Assembly (NCBI RefSeq): GCF_001982615.1
Contig: NZ_MLCO01000066.1
Span: 1 to 51,623, forward strand
DNA from: Teichococcus deserti
Lineage (GTDB): Bacteria > Pseudomonadota > Alphaproteobacteria > Acetobacterales > Acetobacteraceae
Length of the DNA: 51,623 nucleotides
Reading direction: 5' to 3'
Shown piece after piece: positions 23,583 to 33,643 of this stretch; position 1 is the first letter of the stretch, and each line of letters opens with the position of its first letter. The notes beneath the pieces were generated by a model. That model had not been told where the DNA came from, made no database searches, and worked only from the letters and a program-made list of their open reading frames with translations. Both the position numbers and the translations under genes were made by a program.

Positions 23583-25430
23583 TCACCCTTCCGCGAATTG
23601 CAGCGCCGCCAGCCGGGCATAGAGGCCGCCCTCGGCGATCAGCGCCTCGTGCCGGCCGGTGGCGACGATGCGGCCCTGGTCGAGCACCACGATGCGGTCG
23701 GCATTACGGACGGTGGCCAGCCGATGCGCCACCACCAGCGTGGTGCGGCCGCGCGACAGGTCGGACAAGGCGGTCTGCACCAGCTGCTCCGACTGGGCGT
23801 CGAGGGCGCTGGTGGCCTCGTCCAGCAGCAGCAGCGCCGGGTCGCGCAGGATGGCGCGGGCGATGGCGATGCGCTGCCGCTGCCCGCCCGACAGGGTGAC
23901 GCCCTTCGCCCCCAGATGCGTGGCCATGCCCCGCGGCAGGGCGTCGATGAAGTCTTCCGCCGCCGCGGCTCGGGCGGCGGCGCGGATTTCTTCTGGGCTC
24001 GCCTCGGGGCGGCCGAAGGCGATGTTGGTGGCGACATCGGCGCTGAAGATCACCGGATCCTGCGGCACCAGCCCGATCCGCGCGCGCAAGGCCAGCGGGT
24101 CCAGCCGCGTGATGTCGACCCCGTCGAAGAGGATCCGGCCCGACTGAGGATCATGAAACCGCAACAGCAATTGAAAGATCGTGGTCTTGCCGGCGCCGGA
24201 GGGGCCGACGAAGGCCACCGTCTCGCCCGGCGCGATCGCCAGGTCGATCCCGTCCAGCGCCGACTGCCCCGGCCGTGTCGGATAATGGAAGGAAAGCTTT
24301 TCGAACTGCACCCGGCCCTCGGCGCGGGCGGGCAGCGCCAAGGGCTGCGCCGGCGCCGCGATATCCGGCTGCACCGCCAGGATCTCTGTCAATCGGTCAG
24401 CCGCGGCGGCGGCGCGCTGCACCTCGCCCCACAACTCGCTGACCGCGGCGCCGGAAGAGGCCAGCATCACCGCGTAGAAGACGAATGCAGACAGCTCGCC
24501 GCCGGTCATGCGGCCGGCGACCACGTCATGGCCGCCGACCCAGAGGCTCAGCGTGATCGCGCCGAAGCCCAGAAGGATCACCACAAGGATCAGCGCCGAG
24601 CGGCTGAGGATGCGCTTGCGGGCGGCGGCGACCGAGGCCTCGGCGGCGGCGGCGAAGCGCGCCTCGGTTGCCCGTTCCTGGGTGAAGGCCTGCAGGGTGC
24701 GCAGACCGTTCAGGCTTTCCTCGGCCATGGCGCCGAGATCGGCGACGCGCTCCTGCGCCAGCTTCGACAGCGCGCGTTCCCGCCGGCCGAACAGGATCAG
24801 CGGCCCGACCACCAGCGGCACCACCACGGCGACGAGCGCCGCCAGCTTCGGGCTGGTCGCCACCAGCAGGGCGAAGGCGCCGACCGCGGTCAGCGCCGAG
24901 CGCAGCCCCATCGAGATGGCGCTGCCGATCAGCGATTGCAGCAGGGCGATGTCGGCGGTCAGGCGGGACAGCAGGTCGCCGGTGCGCGCCGTCTCGTACC
25001 AGCCGGGCGACAGCCCCAGCAGATGGTTGAAGACGGCGCTGCGCAGATCGGCCGAGACGCGCTCGCCCAGCCAGGTGACCAGGTAGAAGCGCGCGGCGGT
25101 GGCCAGGGCCAGGCCGACGATGACGGCGAAGATGGCCAGCGCCGCCTGGTCCAGCACCGCCGCCCCGCCGCCGCCGAAGCCGCCATCGATCAGGTGGCGC
25201 AGCCCCTGGCCGAGGCCGAGCGTCAGCCCCGCCGCCGTCAGCAGCGCCGCCGCGGCGCCGAGCGCCCGGGTGCGGTAGGGCCGCAGGAAGGGCAGCAGCA
25301 GCCCCAGCGACAACAGCCCGGCGACCGGGCGCGCGGGGGTACTCGAAGGATCGGACACGGGAAGCAGCACTCCGGCGGGCGCGACAAGAGGCTTGGTATC
25401 TGGGGCAGGCTTGGCCATGCTGCCAGCCAT
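23583..25430 (-). CDS. ABC exporter with fused membrane and ATPase domains (MsbA-like)
   Basis: A 615-residue half-transporter that would work as a homodimer in the inner membrane. The six-helix membrane domain covers about 40-340 ([50 protein letters not shown]). The ATPase covers about 375-610, with Walker [11 protein letters not shown]-loop VPQDPVIFS, signature LSGGQRQR, Walker [13 protein letters not shown] and the switch His in VVAHRLATV. The motifs point to the lipid-A/drug exporter subfamily. Starts at 25430 or 25418 are both possible. It is divergent from the Bug gene with only 45 bp between. Confidence 0.92.
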   Translation of the reverse strand: MAGSMAKPAPDTKPLVAPAGVLLPVSDPSSTPARPVAGLLSLGLLLPFLRPYRTRALGAAAALLTAAGLTLGLGQGLRHLIDGGFGGGGAAVLDQAALAIFAVIVGLALATAARFYLVTWLGERVSADLRSAVFNHLLGLSPGWYETARTGDLLSRLTADIALLQSLIGSAISMGLRSALTAVGAFALLVATSPKLAALVAVVVPLVVGPLILFGRRERALSKLAQERVADLGAMAEESLNGLRTLQAFTQERATEARFAAAAEASVAAARKRILSRSALILVVILLGFGAITLSLWVGGHDVVAGRMTGGELSAFVFYAVMLASSGAAVSELWGEVQRAAAAADRLTEILAVQPDIAAPAQPLALPARAEGRVQFEKLSFHYPTRPGQSALDGIDLAIAPGETVAFVGPSGAGKTTIFQLLLRFHDPQSGRILFDGVDITRLDPLALRARIGLVPQDPVIFSADVATNIAFGRPEASPEEIRAAARAAAAEDFIDALPRGMATHLGAKGVTLSGGQRQRIAIARAILRDPALLLLDEATSALDAQSEQLVQTALSDLSRGRTTLVVAHRLATVRNADRIVVLDQGRIVATGRHEALIAEGGLYARLAALQFAEG

Positions 25431-25475
25431 CCCCGCCTGAAAAGGGGTCCATAAGAAACCGCCGAGGAAGCTTCC

Positions 25476-26453
25476 ATGACCGACCTCCCCCGCCGCGCCC
25501 TGGCGCCGCTGGCCGCCGGCCTGCTGGCCGTCCCTGCCCTGGCGCGCGCCGACACCTATCCCGGCAAGCCGATCCGCATCGTCGTGCCCTATGCCCCCGG
25601 CGGCACCACCGACATCTCGGCCCGGCTGCTGGGCGAGCAATTGGGAAAACGCCTGGGCCAGTCGGTGGTGATCGAGAACAAGCCCGGCGCCAACAGCATC
25701 ATCGGCGCCGGCAGCGTCGCCAGCAGCCCGGCCGACGGCTATGCCCTGGTCATGGTGATCGGGGCGCATGCGGCCAATGCAACGCTCTTCGCCGGGCGGC
25801 TGCCCTTCGATCCGGTGAAGGACTTTTCTCCGATATCGCATGTGGTCTCGGCGCCGCTGATCCTGGCCGGCAGCGGCAAGTCGCCGGCGAAGTCGGTCAC
25901 CGAGCTGCTCGACGCTGCGCGAAAGAATCCGGGCGGGCTGAATTATGGCTCCAGCGGCGTCGGCGCCGCGGCGCATCTGACCATGGAGGACCTGCAGGCC
26001 CGCACCGGCGCGCGCATGACGCATGTGCCCTATCGCGGCACCCAGCCGGCGCTGCAGGACCTGCTGGCCGGCAATATCGCCGCCATGTTCGACACCTATT
26101 CGACGCTGAAGCCGCAGATCGACGCCGGCAGCATCCGCGCGCTCGGCATTTCCAGCGCCAGCCGCGCCCGCTTCGCCCCCGAGATCCCGACCTTCGCCGA
26201 GGCCGGCATTCCCGACTTCGTCTCCTCCACCTGGTGCCTGCTGCTGGCGCCCGCGGCGACGCCGGCGCCGATCGTGCAGCGCCTGTCGAAGGAAAGTGCC
26301 GAGATCGTCCGCGAGCCCGCCATGGCCGCCCGGCTGGAGGCCATGGGCTTCGAGGTGGTCGGCAGCGACCCGGAGCAGGCGGCGAGCTTCCTCAACGCCG
26401 AGGTGGAGCGCTGGGGCAAGGTGATCCGCGCCGCCAATGTCCAGGTCGAGTAG
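25476..26453 (+). CDS. Bug/TctC-family periplasmic solute-binding protein
   Basis: A 325-residue orphan binding protein. The leader MTDLPRRALAPLAAGLLAVPAL..ARA is followed by family motifs RIVVPYAPGGTTDISARLLGE, VVIENKPGANSIIGAG, MTHVPYRGTQPALQDLLAG and ALGISSASRARFAPEIPTFAEAG. No TctAB permease is adjacent. It converges with the LysR gene with 3 bp between stops. Because LysR controls a gene pair on its other side, the two regions may serve the same carboxylate, but that is inference. GAGGAAGC precedes the ATG. Confidence 0.9.
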   Translation: MTDLPRRALAPLAAGLLAVPALARADTYPGKPIRIVVPYAPGGTTDISARLLGEQLGKRLGQSVVIENKPGANSIIGAGSVASSPADGYALVMVIGAHAANATLFAGRLPFDPVKDFSPISHVVSAPLILAGSGKSPAKSVTELLDAARKNPGGLNYGSSGVGAAAHLTMEDLQARTGARMTHVPYRGTQPALQDLLAGNIAAMFDTYSTLKPQIDAGSIRALGISSASRARFAPEIPTFAEAGIPDFVSSTWCLLLAPAATPAPIVQRLSKESAEIVREPAMAARLEAMGFEVVGSDPEQAASFLNAEVERWGKVIRAANVQVE

Positions 26454-26456
26454 GCG

Positions 26457-27362
26457 CTAGGCCGGGAATTCCGGCAGCGACCGCGCCAGCCGCCGCAGCG
26501 CCGCCAGCAGCAGCAAAGCGGCGCGCGGCGGCTGCGCCTGGCGTGGCAGCAGGGCGAGCGCGGTCACCATCGGCGCCGGCCGCAGCGCCAGCCGCGCCAC
26601 CCCGTGGTCGCGGGCGTCCAACAGAAGAAAGGGATCGGTCACCGCGACGCCGATGCCGGCCCGCGCCATGGCGGCGGCCAGCGAGGATTGCGTCACCTCC
26701 AGCGCGATGCGCCGGGGCACGCCGGCCTCGCGGAAGGCCTGCTCGACCAGGTTGCCCAGCGGCAGGCTGCGGCTGAAGGAAATCAGCGGAAAATCGGCCA
26801 GGTCCCGCGGGCTGACCACGCCGCGCCCGGCCAGCGGATGGTCGCGCGCCACGACGGCGATCAGCGGGCCGCGGGTCAGCTCGATGCGGCGCAGCTCGGG
26901 CTCGCCGACCGGGGTCAGGGCCAGGCCGAAATCCACCCGCTCGCGCTGCACCGCGTCGATCACCCCGGGATTGTCCATGGTGTGCACCACCAGCTGCAGC
27001 CGCGGCCGGGCGCGGCGCAGCAGGGCCAGCGCCGGCGGCAGCAGGTTGTCGGCCAGCGTCGGGGTGGCGGCGATCTGCACCGAGCCGACGCTGCTGTCGC
27101 GCAGGTCTTCCACCAGCCGGTTCAGCCGCTCGACCCCTTCAAAGACGCGGTCGAGGTCGCCCAGCAGCAGCCGGGTCTCCGGCGTCGGCTGCAGCCGCCC
27201 CTGCCGCCGGCGGAACAGCGGGAAGCCGGCGAGCGCGGCGCCGTCGCGCAGCAGCATGCTGACCGCCGGCTGGGAAATGCCCAGCTGCGTCGCCGCCAGC
27301 GTCACCGAGCCGTGCCGGCTGACGGCGCGGATAACCTCGAGCTGGCGGAAGGAAAGTGGCAT
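26457..27362 (-). CDS. LysR-family transcriptional regulator
   Basis: A 301-residue regulator. The N-terminal winged helix-turn-helix (LSFRQLEVIRAVSRHGSVTLAATQLG, ISQPAVSMLLRDGAALAG) is followed by a periplasmic-binding-like effector domain (about 90-290; VQIAATPTLADNLLPPALALL, DFGLALTPVGEPEL). It is divergent from two enolase-superfamily genes with a 112-bp control region that carries a good LysR palindrome. Its own ATG has no Shine-Dalgarno, and a TATAAG-like -10 lies only ~10 nt upstream, suggesting a leaderless or near-leaderless mRNA. Confidence 0.9.
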   Translation of the reverse strand: MPLSFRQLEVIRAVSRHGSVTLAATQLGISQPAVSMLLRDGAALAGFPLFRRRQGRLQPTPETRLLLGDLDRVFEGVERLNRLVEDLRDSSVGSVQIAATPTLADNLLPPALALLRRARPRLQLVVHTMDNPGVIDAVQRERVDFGLALTPVGEPELRRIELTRGPLIAVVARDHPLAGRGVVSPRDLADFPLISFSRSLPLGNLVEQAFREAGVPRRIALEVTQSSLAAAMARAGIGVAVTDPFLLLDARDHGVARLALRPAPMVTALALLPRQAQPPRAALLLLAALRRLARSLPEFPA

Positions 27363-27366
27363 CAGC

Positions 27367-27406
27367 TGAGCTTATACAGAAATAAGCCTGACACAATTGA
27401 GCTTAT
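27367..27406. promoter_or_regulatory. LysR operator between lysR and the enolase-superfamily operon
   Basis: The interrupted palindrome GCTTAT-N6-ATAAGC (27370-27387) contains the T-N11-A pattern of LysR boxes. The half-site TGAGCTTAT (27367-27375) is repeated exactly at 27398-27406, 31 bp or about three helical turns away. That gives the usual recognition-plus-activation-site layout. It overlaps a TATAAG-like -10 for lysR, so autorepression is expected. Confidence 0.6.
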
Positions 27407-27474
27407 CTTTTCCCCTGAATAGCCTTGCCGCAGCGCGCCGCAGAGCGCGTCGCCACAGGGGGAGCGCCAGGGGC

Positions 27475-28584
27475 ATGAAGATCACCGCCATCGAGAGCCA
27501 GGTCGTGTCGTTGCCCTTCGACATGGGCGGCCCCTATCAGCGCTTCGCCGGGCAGCTCTGGGACCGGATGCAGATCCTGCTGGTGCGGGTTGAGACCGAG
27601 GACGGGCTGGTCGGCTGGGGCGAGGCCTTCGGCCATGCCGCCATCCCGGCGACGCGGGCGGCGCTCGATTCCATCGTGGCGCCGATGATGCTGGGGCGCG
27701 ATGCCGGCGACATCCAGCGGGCGCGGCGGGAGGTGCTGCACGGCACGCATTTGCTGGGGCGCAACGGGCCCTTCACCTATGCCTTCTCCGGCGTCGAGAT
27801 CGCGCTGTGGGACATTTTGGGCAAGCGCTGCGGCCAGCCGGTCTGGCGGCTGCTGGGCGGCTCGGCGCCGGAGCAGCTGCCGGCCTATGCCTCGCTGCTG
27901 CATTACGGCGACGACGATCTGGTCGCGAAGAACTGCGCCGCCGCCGCGGCCGCCGGCTACCGCTCGCTGAAGCTGCACGAGGTCACCCGCACCTCGGTGC
28001 TGGCGGCGCAGAAGGCGGCGCCCGGGGCGGCCATCATGCTCGACGTCAACTGCGCCTGGACGCCGCAGCCGGCCGAGCGCATGGCGCGGTCGCTGGCCGA
28101 TGACGGGCTGCGCTGGCTGGAGGAACCGGTCTGGCCGCCGGAAGATGCCCATGGCCTGGCGCGCCTGCGGCAATTCGGCATCCCGCTGGCGGCGGGGGAA
28201 AACGTCGCCGGCCTCTTCGGCTTCAAGGCTCTGGTCGAGGCCGATGCCATCGATGTCGCCCAGCCCAGCGTCACCAAGCTGGGCGGCATCGGCGAGATGC
28301 TGGACGTCATCCGCCTCTGCCGCGCCGAGGGAGTCGAGCTGGTGCCGCACAGCCCCTATTTCGGCCCGGGCTTCATCGCGACCCTGCATGTCGCCGCGGC
28401 GATGCTGGAGGAGCCGATGATCGAGGTCCTCTGGCTGGAGATGGAGGCCAATCCTTTCGATCCCTGGGTGCGGGTGAAGGACGGCATGGTCTCGGTGCCG
28501 CGCGGCCCGGGCCTGGGCTGCGACCCCGATCCGGCGGTGCTGGCGCGCTATGCCGATGGCGCCGCGGTGCGGAGGGCGCTGTGA
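27475..28584 (+). CDS. Enolase-superfamily enzyme (mandelate racemase/muconate lactonizing type)
   Basis: A 369-residue TIM-barrel enzyme that would abstract the alpha proton of a carboxylate. Metal ligands are Asp190 (LDVNCAW), Glu216 (LEEPVW) and Glu242 (AAGENV). The base on one face is Lys166 in the motif K-x-H (LKLHEVT) instead of the usual K-x-K; on the other face is His292 (VPHSPYFGPG). These suggest a sugar-acid dehydratase or racemase; the substrate is not recognisable. It starts at 27475 with GGAG upstream. The stop overlaps the next gene's start (TGATG), so the two enolase-like proteins are translationally coupled. Confidence 0.87.
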   Translation: MKITAIESQVVSLPFDMGGPYQRFAGQLWDRMQILLVRVETEDGLVGWGEAFGHAAIPATRAALDSIVAPMMLGRDAGDIQRARREVLHGTHLLGRNGPFTYAFSGVEIALWDILGKRCGQPVWRLLGGSAPEQLPAYASLLHYGDDDLVAKNCAAAAAAGYRSLKLHEVTRTSVLAAQKAAPGAAIMLDVNCAWTPQPAERMARSLADDGLRWLEEPVWPPEDAHGLARLRQFGIPLAAGENVAGLFGFKALVEADAIDVAQPSVTKLGGIGEMLDVIRLCRAEGVELVPHSPYFGPGFIATLHVAAAMLEEPMIEVLWLEMEANPFDPWVRVKDGMVSVPRGPGLGCDPDPAVLARYADGAAVRRAL

Positions 28585-29663
28585 TGAAGGTCACCTCGGT
28601 CGAGACCCGCGTCGTCCAGCTGCCGCTGGACAAGCCGATCGGCAGCGCGCTGGGAGAAATCCGCGGCTTCGGCTGCATCCTGGTGACGGTCCGCACCGAC
28701 CAGGGCATCACCGGCGAGAACCTGATCTTCACGCTGAACGACCGGCGCACGGCGGTGCTGCGCGCCATGGTCGACGCCCTGGTCGATGCGATCGTCGGCC
28801 ACGACGCCGGCATGATCGCCGAGTTCTGGGCGCGCGCCTGGAAGGACATCAATTTCCTCGGCCATAAGGGTGTCAGCGTCGTCGGCATCTCGGCGATCGA
28901 CGGCGCGCTGTGGGATGCGGCGGGCAAGGCCGCGAACCTGCCGATCCACCGCATGCTGGGCGGCGCGCAATCCCGCGTGCCGGCCTATCACAGCGGCGGG
29001 CTGTGGCTGTCGCGCTCCATCCCCGAGCTGGTCGCCGAGGCCGAGAGCTATTTGAAAGCCGGCTTCACCGCGATGAAGATGCGGCTGGGGCTCGGGCTGG
29101 AAGAGGACCTGAAGCGGGTGAAGGCGGTGCGCGCCGCCATCGGGCCACAGATAAAACTGATGGCCGACGCCAATCAGGGCATGACCGAGGCCGCCGCCAT
29201 CCGCCTGGGCCGGGGCCTGGAAGAGCACCAGCTGACCTGGTTCGAGGAGCCGCTGCCGGCCTGGGACGTCGAGGGCCTGGCCCGCGTCGCCGCCGCGCTG
29301 GACACCCCCATCGCCAGCGGCGAGACCGACTACACCCGCTACGGCTTCCGCCGGATGATCGAGCTGCGCTCGGCCGATGTGCTGATGCCCGACCTGCAGC
29401 GCGTCGGCGGCGTCACCGAATTCATCCGCGTCGGCCACATGGCCGAGGCGCATGACATCCCAGTCTCCAGCCATCTCTTCCCGGAGACCAGCGCGCAGCT
29501 GCTGGGGGCGCTGAGCAATGCCAGCTTCCTCGAATACATGCCCTGGTTCTCGCCGCTCTACCACGAGCGGCTGGAATTCCGCGACGGCGCCGTCGTCGTG
29601 CCGGACCGTCCAGGCTGGGGCTTCACCTTCGACGAAGGCTTCATCGCCAGCCTGCAGCGCTGA
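28584..29663 (+). CDS. Mandelate racemase-like enolase-superfamily enzyme
   Basis: A 359-residue enzyme, the same size as Pseudomonas putida mandelate racemase. Its active-site residues fall at the same numbers: metal ligands Asp195, Glu221 and Glu247, the Asp270-His297 dyad, and Glu317. The LMPDLQRVGGVTEF and PVSSHLFPETSAQLL blocks are strongly MR-like. The difference is at the first face: K165-x-R167 (AMKMRLG) in place of K-x-K, so the second lysine is Arg. It may be a one-base dehydratase or an epimerase with altered stereochemistry. GGAGGG precedes the ATG, inside the previous gene. Confidence 0.88.
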   Translation: MKVTSVETRVVQLPLDKPIGSALGEIRGFGCILVTVRTDQGITGENLIFTLNDRRTAVLRAMVDALVDAIVGHDAGMIAEFWARAWKDINFLGHKGVSVVGISAIDGALWDAAGKAANLPIHRMLGGAQSRVPAYHSGGLWLSRSIPELVAEAESYLKAGFTAMKMRLGLGLEEDLKRVKAVRAAIGPQIKLMADANQGMTEAAAIRLGRGLEEHQLTWFEEPLPAWDVEGLARVAAALDTPIASGETDYTRYGFRRMIELRSADVLMPDLQRVGGVTEFIRVGHMAEAHDIPVSSHLFPETSAQLLGALSNASFLEYMPWFSPLYHERLEFRDGAVVVPDRPGWGFTFDEGFIASLQR

Positions 29664-29689
29664 CGCGGCCGGGCGTGTCGGCGATTTCA

Positions 29690-29720
29690 TTGACGCCTGG
29701 GGCAGCGCTTCTGCCTTAAT
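29690..29720 (+). promoter_or_regulatory. Possible promoter ahead of the ABC transporter operon
   Basis: TTGACG (29690-29695) and CTTAAT (29715-29720) are separated by 19 bp. They lie in the 125-bp gap between the MR-like gene and the binding-protein gene. The spacing is long, so this is tentative; the operon may also continue from the enolase genes. Confidence 0.3.
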
Positions 29721-29788
29721 GCCGGAACTGAAACGTTTCCCCAGGCACCCGCGGCAAGACGGGGCCGGGACTTCTGGGAGGATCAAGG

Positions 29789-30976
29789 ATGCGCATCACC
29801 CGTCGCGACCTGTCGCGCGCCACGCTGGCCGGCCTCGCCGCCGCCCCCCTCGCCCGCCCTGCTCTGGCGCAGACCGAGGCGGTCCGCATCGGGTGGCTGG
29901 CGGCCATGACCGGGCCGAGCTCGGCCCCGGCCATCGGCTTCAACCGCGGCGTGCTCTTCGCTGCCAATGCCCTGAACGCCGATGGCGGGGTCAAGGGCCG
30001 CAAGATCGAGATCATCACCCGCGACACCCAGGGCGACCCCACCAAGGCGGTGAACGCCACGCAGGAGATGATCAGCCAGGCCAAGGTGCATGCCATCTGG
30101 GGTCCGACCAATTCGGGTGAATCCCTGGCGGTGACGGCAATCATGGCGCGCGCCAAGATGCCCAACATCCATCCCTGCGTCGTCGACCAGCTGATCGACA
30201 CCCGCCGCTACCCCAACGCCTTCCGCACCGCGCCCTCCAACGGGCAGTGGGACGACGCGGTGCGCGCCTATTGCCTGAACGTGCTGAAGGTCCGGAAGGT
30301 CGCCGTCATCGGCGACACCACCGGCTATGGCGTCAGCGCGGTGAAGGCCTCCGTCGCCGCCTTCCAGAAGGACGGGGCGGAGGTGGTCTACCAGGCCAAT
30401 ATCGACGCCACCCAGCCCGACATGACCCCCGACATGCTGCGCGCCCGCAACGCGGGCACGGAGGCGATCATCATCTGGAGCGTCTCCACCGGCATGGAGG
30501 CGCGGCTGTTCAACACCCGCGGCAACATGGGCTGGGACGTGCCCTTCGTCGGCCATCCCTCGATGGCCTCCGGCGAGATCGGCGGGCTGCTCAGCCGGCC
30601 GGCCAATTGGGAGAAGGTCTTCGCCATCGGCTACAAGAGCTGCAGCTACGGCGCCGACGGCAACCTCCCGGCGAAAAGCCAGGAGCTGGTCAGCCGGCTG
30701 CAGGGCAAGGTGGCGCTGGACGACACGCTGCTCTGGTGGGTCGCGGCGGGCGTCGACGCGGTCAACCTGATCGCCGGCGCGGTGGAGGCGACCGGCTCCT
30801 CCTCCAACGAGGCCATCATCCGTCACTGGAATTCGCTCACGAAGCACGCCGGATATTTCGGCACCTACAGCTTCACCCCCGACGAGCACAACGGCTATCC
30901 GACCGAGGAAGTCGTGATGTCGGCGGCGAACACGGCGAAGCACGGCGCCTTCGCCCTCGCCCCCGGCTACGGCTGA
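29789..30976 (+). CDS. Branched-chain-amino-acid-type ABC transporter binding protein
   Basis: A 395-residue periplasmic type-I binding protein (LivJ/amide-urea family). Its leader has a twin-arginine look (RITRRDLSRATLAGLAA..ALAQ). The mature part begins VRIGWLAAMTGPSS; RGVLFAANALNADGGVKGRKIEIITRDTQGDP and VHAIWGPTNSGES are typical. It is the first gene of a four-component uptake operon and is 18 bp ahead of the LivH gene. Family members bind amino acids, amides, urea or aromatic acids. Next to two enolase-superfamily enzymes, a hydroxy or aromatic carboxylate is a fair guess. Confidence 0.9.
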   Translation: MRITRRDLSRATLAGLAAAPLARPALAQTEAVRIGWLAAMTGPSSAPAIGFNRGVLFAANALNADGGVKGRKIEIITRDTQGDPTKAVNATQEMISQAKVHAIWGPTNSGESLAVTAIMARAKMPNIHPCVVDQLIDTRRYPNAFRTAPSNGQWDDAVRAYCLNVLKVRKVAVIGDTTGYGVSAVKASVAAFQKDGAEVVYQANIDATQPDMTPDMLRARNAGTEAIIIWSVSTGMEARLFNTRGNMGWDVPFVGHPSMASGEIGGLLSRPANWEKVFAIGYKSCSYGADGNLPAKSQELVSRLQGKVALDDTLLWWVAAGVDAVNLIAGAVEATGSSSNEAIIRHWNSLTKHAGYFGTYSFTPDEHNGYPTEEVVMSAANTAKHGAFALAPGYG

Positions 30977-30994
30977 GCAAGGGGGCGCGGGCGC

Positions 30995-31858
30995 ATGCTG
31001 GCTTCCATCCTGGCCTCGGGCCTGGCGGTCGGCGCGATCTACGCGCTGATCGGCATCACCTACAACACCATGTTCGCCACCTCCCGGGTGATGAGCTTCA
31101 CCGCCGGGCAGCTCGGCATGCTGGGCGGCGTCTTCGGCTCGCTCTTCATCCTGCAGTTCCAGCTGCCGGTGCTGCCCGGGCTGGCGCTGACCCTGCTGGC
31201 GGCGGCGGCGATCGGCGTGGTCACGGAATTCGTCGCCGTCCGGCCGGTGCTGAAAAGCCTGGACCAGCATCTCTACGTGCTCTCGACGCTGGCGCTGGCC
31301 CTGATGATCCAGCAGGTCACCGCCATCGAATGGAGCACCGAGCCCCGCCCCTTCCCGCGCCTGCTGGAGCTCACCACCGCGCATGGGCCCTGGGACCAGA
31401 AATACTGGCTGCCGGTGGTCGCCTGCGCGGTGACCATCCTGGGCCTCGAATATCTCTACAAGCGCACGCTGGTCGGCCGCGCCTTCGTCGCCGTGGCCGA
31501 GGACAATTTCGCCGCCCGCGCGCTCGGCCTGCCGGAGCGGAATCTCCGCGTCGCCAGCTATGCGCTGGCGGGCGCCATCGGGGCTCTCGCCGGCTTCTCC
31601 GGCGGCCAGCTTCTCTTGGCCTTCTTCGCCAACGGGCCGCTGCTGAATTTCTACGGCTTCATCCCCGTCGCGCTCGGCGGGCTGGGCAACAACCGCGGCG
31701 CCGTCATCGGCGGGCTGGCGCTGGGGCTGTTCCAGCAGGCGGCCAACTTCACGGTGGGCGGCATCTTCTCCAGCGTGGCGGTCTTCACCCTTTTCATCAT
31801 CATCCTGCTGGCGGCGCCGCAAGGCCTGTTCGGCGCGGCCCCGCAGCGGAGGGTGTGA
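30995..31858 (+). CDS. LivH-type ABC permease
   Basis: A 287-residue inner-membrane permease of the branched-chain amino acid family with about eight hydrophobic segments. Family motifs are GLAVGAIYALIGITYNTMFATSRVMSF near the N-terminus, RPVLKSLDQHLYVLSTLALALMIQ, the EAA-like cytoplasmic loop FVAVAEDNFAARALGLPERNLR, and IPVALGGLGNNRGAVIGGLALGLFQQ. Its stop and the next start share a base (TGATG), so it is translationally coupled to the LivM-LivG fusion. Confidence 0.92.
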   Translation: MLASILASGLAVGAIYALIGITYNTMFATSRVMSFTAGQLGMLGGVFGSLFILQFQLPVLPGLALTLLAAAAIGVVTEFVAVRPVLKSLDQHLYVLSTLALALMIQQVTAIEWSTEPRPFPRLLELTTAHGPWDQKYWLPVVACAVTILGLEYLYKRTLVGRAFVAVAEDNFAARALGLPERNLRVASYALAGAIGALAGFSGGQLLLAFFANGPLLNFYGFIPVALGGLGNNRGAVIGGLALGLFQQAANFTVGGIFSSVAVFTLFIIILLAAPQGLFGAAPQRRV

Positions 31859-33643
31859 TGGACAGCGCCAAGCCCGCCACCGTTTTCGAGCCGCCCCTGA
31901 CCCCACGCGCCGGCCTGCTGCCCCGCGCCGTGCTGCCGTTTCTCGGCATCCTGGCGCTGGCTCTGCTGCTGCCCTTCTCGGGCAACGACTACTGGGCGCT
32001 GATCGCGACGCGCGCCGCCATCTACTGGATCCTGATCGCCGGGCTGAACCTGGTGGTGGGCTTCGCCGGACAGCTGGCGATCGGCTATGTCGCGCTGCTG
32101 ACGCTCGGCGCCTACACCGCCAGCGTGCTGGCCAGCGGCACGGTGACGCCGGAGGTTCCCGCCTTCCTGGCGCTGGCCGCCGCGGCCGGCATCGGCGCCG
32201 TCTTCGGCCTGGTGGTCGGCCTGCCGGCGCTCAGGCTGCGCACCTTCTACTTCGCCATGACCACGCTGGGCTTCGCCACCATCGTGACGCAAGTGGCGCT
32301 GGCCTGGCAGGACGTGACCGGCGGCGGCATCGGCATCACCGGCCCCGCCATGCCACCCCCCTTCGACACCGCCTGGTCTTTTTTCTACCTGTGCCTCGGG
32401 CTGGCGGCTGTCGTGACCTGGATGACGGGCAACATCGCGCGCAGCCGCTTCGGGCGGGGCCTCATCGCCCTGCGCGACGCGGAAGTGGCCGCGGAGGCCA
32501 GCGGCATCTCGAAACCCGCTCTGCTGGTCAGCACCTTCCTCTTCGCCGGCGCTTGCGCGGGCTTCGCCGGCGGGCTCTTCGCCGGGCTGCAGACCTATAT
32601 CACCCCGGACGCCTTCACCTTCGAGCTGTCGCTGCTGTTCTTCATCGCCGTGCTGATCGGCGGCCGCGGCTCGATCCTGGGGCCGATGCTGGGCACCATC
32701 CTGCTGACCCTGCTGCCGGAGATCGCCGCACCCCTCGCCGCCTGGTCCACCTTCCTCTACGCCTTCCTGCTGCTGGTCATCGTGCTGGCCATGCCGGGGG
32801 GCATCGCATCCCTGCTCGACTTCGCCGGGCGGCGGCCGCTGCCGGCGCATCGCGCCATCCTGCCGCGCGCCGCGGCGCTCGAGGCGCTGCTGCCGGCGCG
32901 CCCCGAGGCGGCGCCGCTGAACCTCGCCGGCATCGAGCTGCGCTTCGGCGGCGTGCGCGCCATCGACGGCGTCGATCTCGAGGTCCGGCCCGGCCAGGTG
33001 CATGGGCTGATCGGGCCGAACGGCTCGGGCAAGACCACGACGCTCAACGTCATCTGCGGCTATTACGAGCCGCAGCAGGGCCGGATGGCGCTGGGCGCCG
33101 CGCCGCTGCCGGCTGGAATGCCGCAGAAGCGGGCCGGGCTCGGCATCGCCCGCACCTTCCAGACGCCGCGCATCATCGGCGAGGCGACGGTGCTGCAGAA
33201 CGTCATGGTCGGCGGCAGCATCCAGGGTTCGTCCAGTTTCTTCGCGACCCTGCTCGCGCTGCCGAGGCCGCGCGCCGAGGAAAAGACGATCGAGGCCCAG
33301 GCGCGGCTTGCCCTGGCCGCGGTCGGGCTGGAAGGCCTGGCGGAAGCCCGCGCCGACCGGCTGCAGCACAGCGAGCTGCGCTTCGTCGAGATCGCCCGCG
33401 CGCTGATGCTGCGTCCCGCTTTTCTTCTCCTCGACGAGCCGGCGGCAGGCCTGTCGGCGGAAGAAATCCGCAGGCTCGGCGCGCTGATCCAGGCGGTGGC
33501 GCGCCAGGGCACCGGCGTGCTGCTGGTGGAGCACCATGCCGACCTGATCTTCGACATCTGCGACCATGTCACCGTGCTCAACCTGGGCCGCGTGCTGGCC
33601 AGCGGGACGCCGGCCGATATCCGCAGCCACAAGGAGGTGGTCA

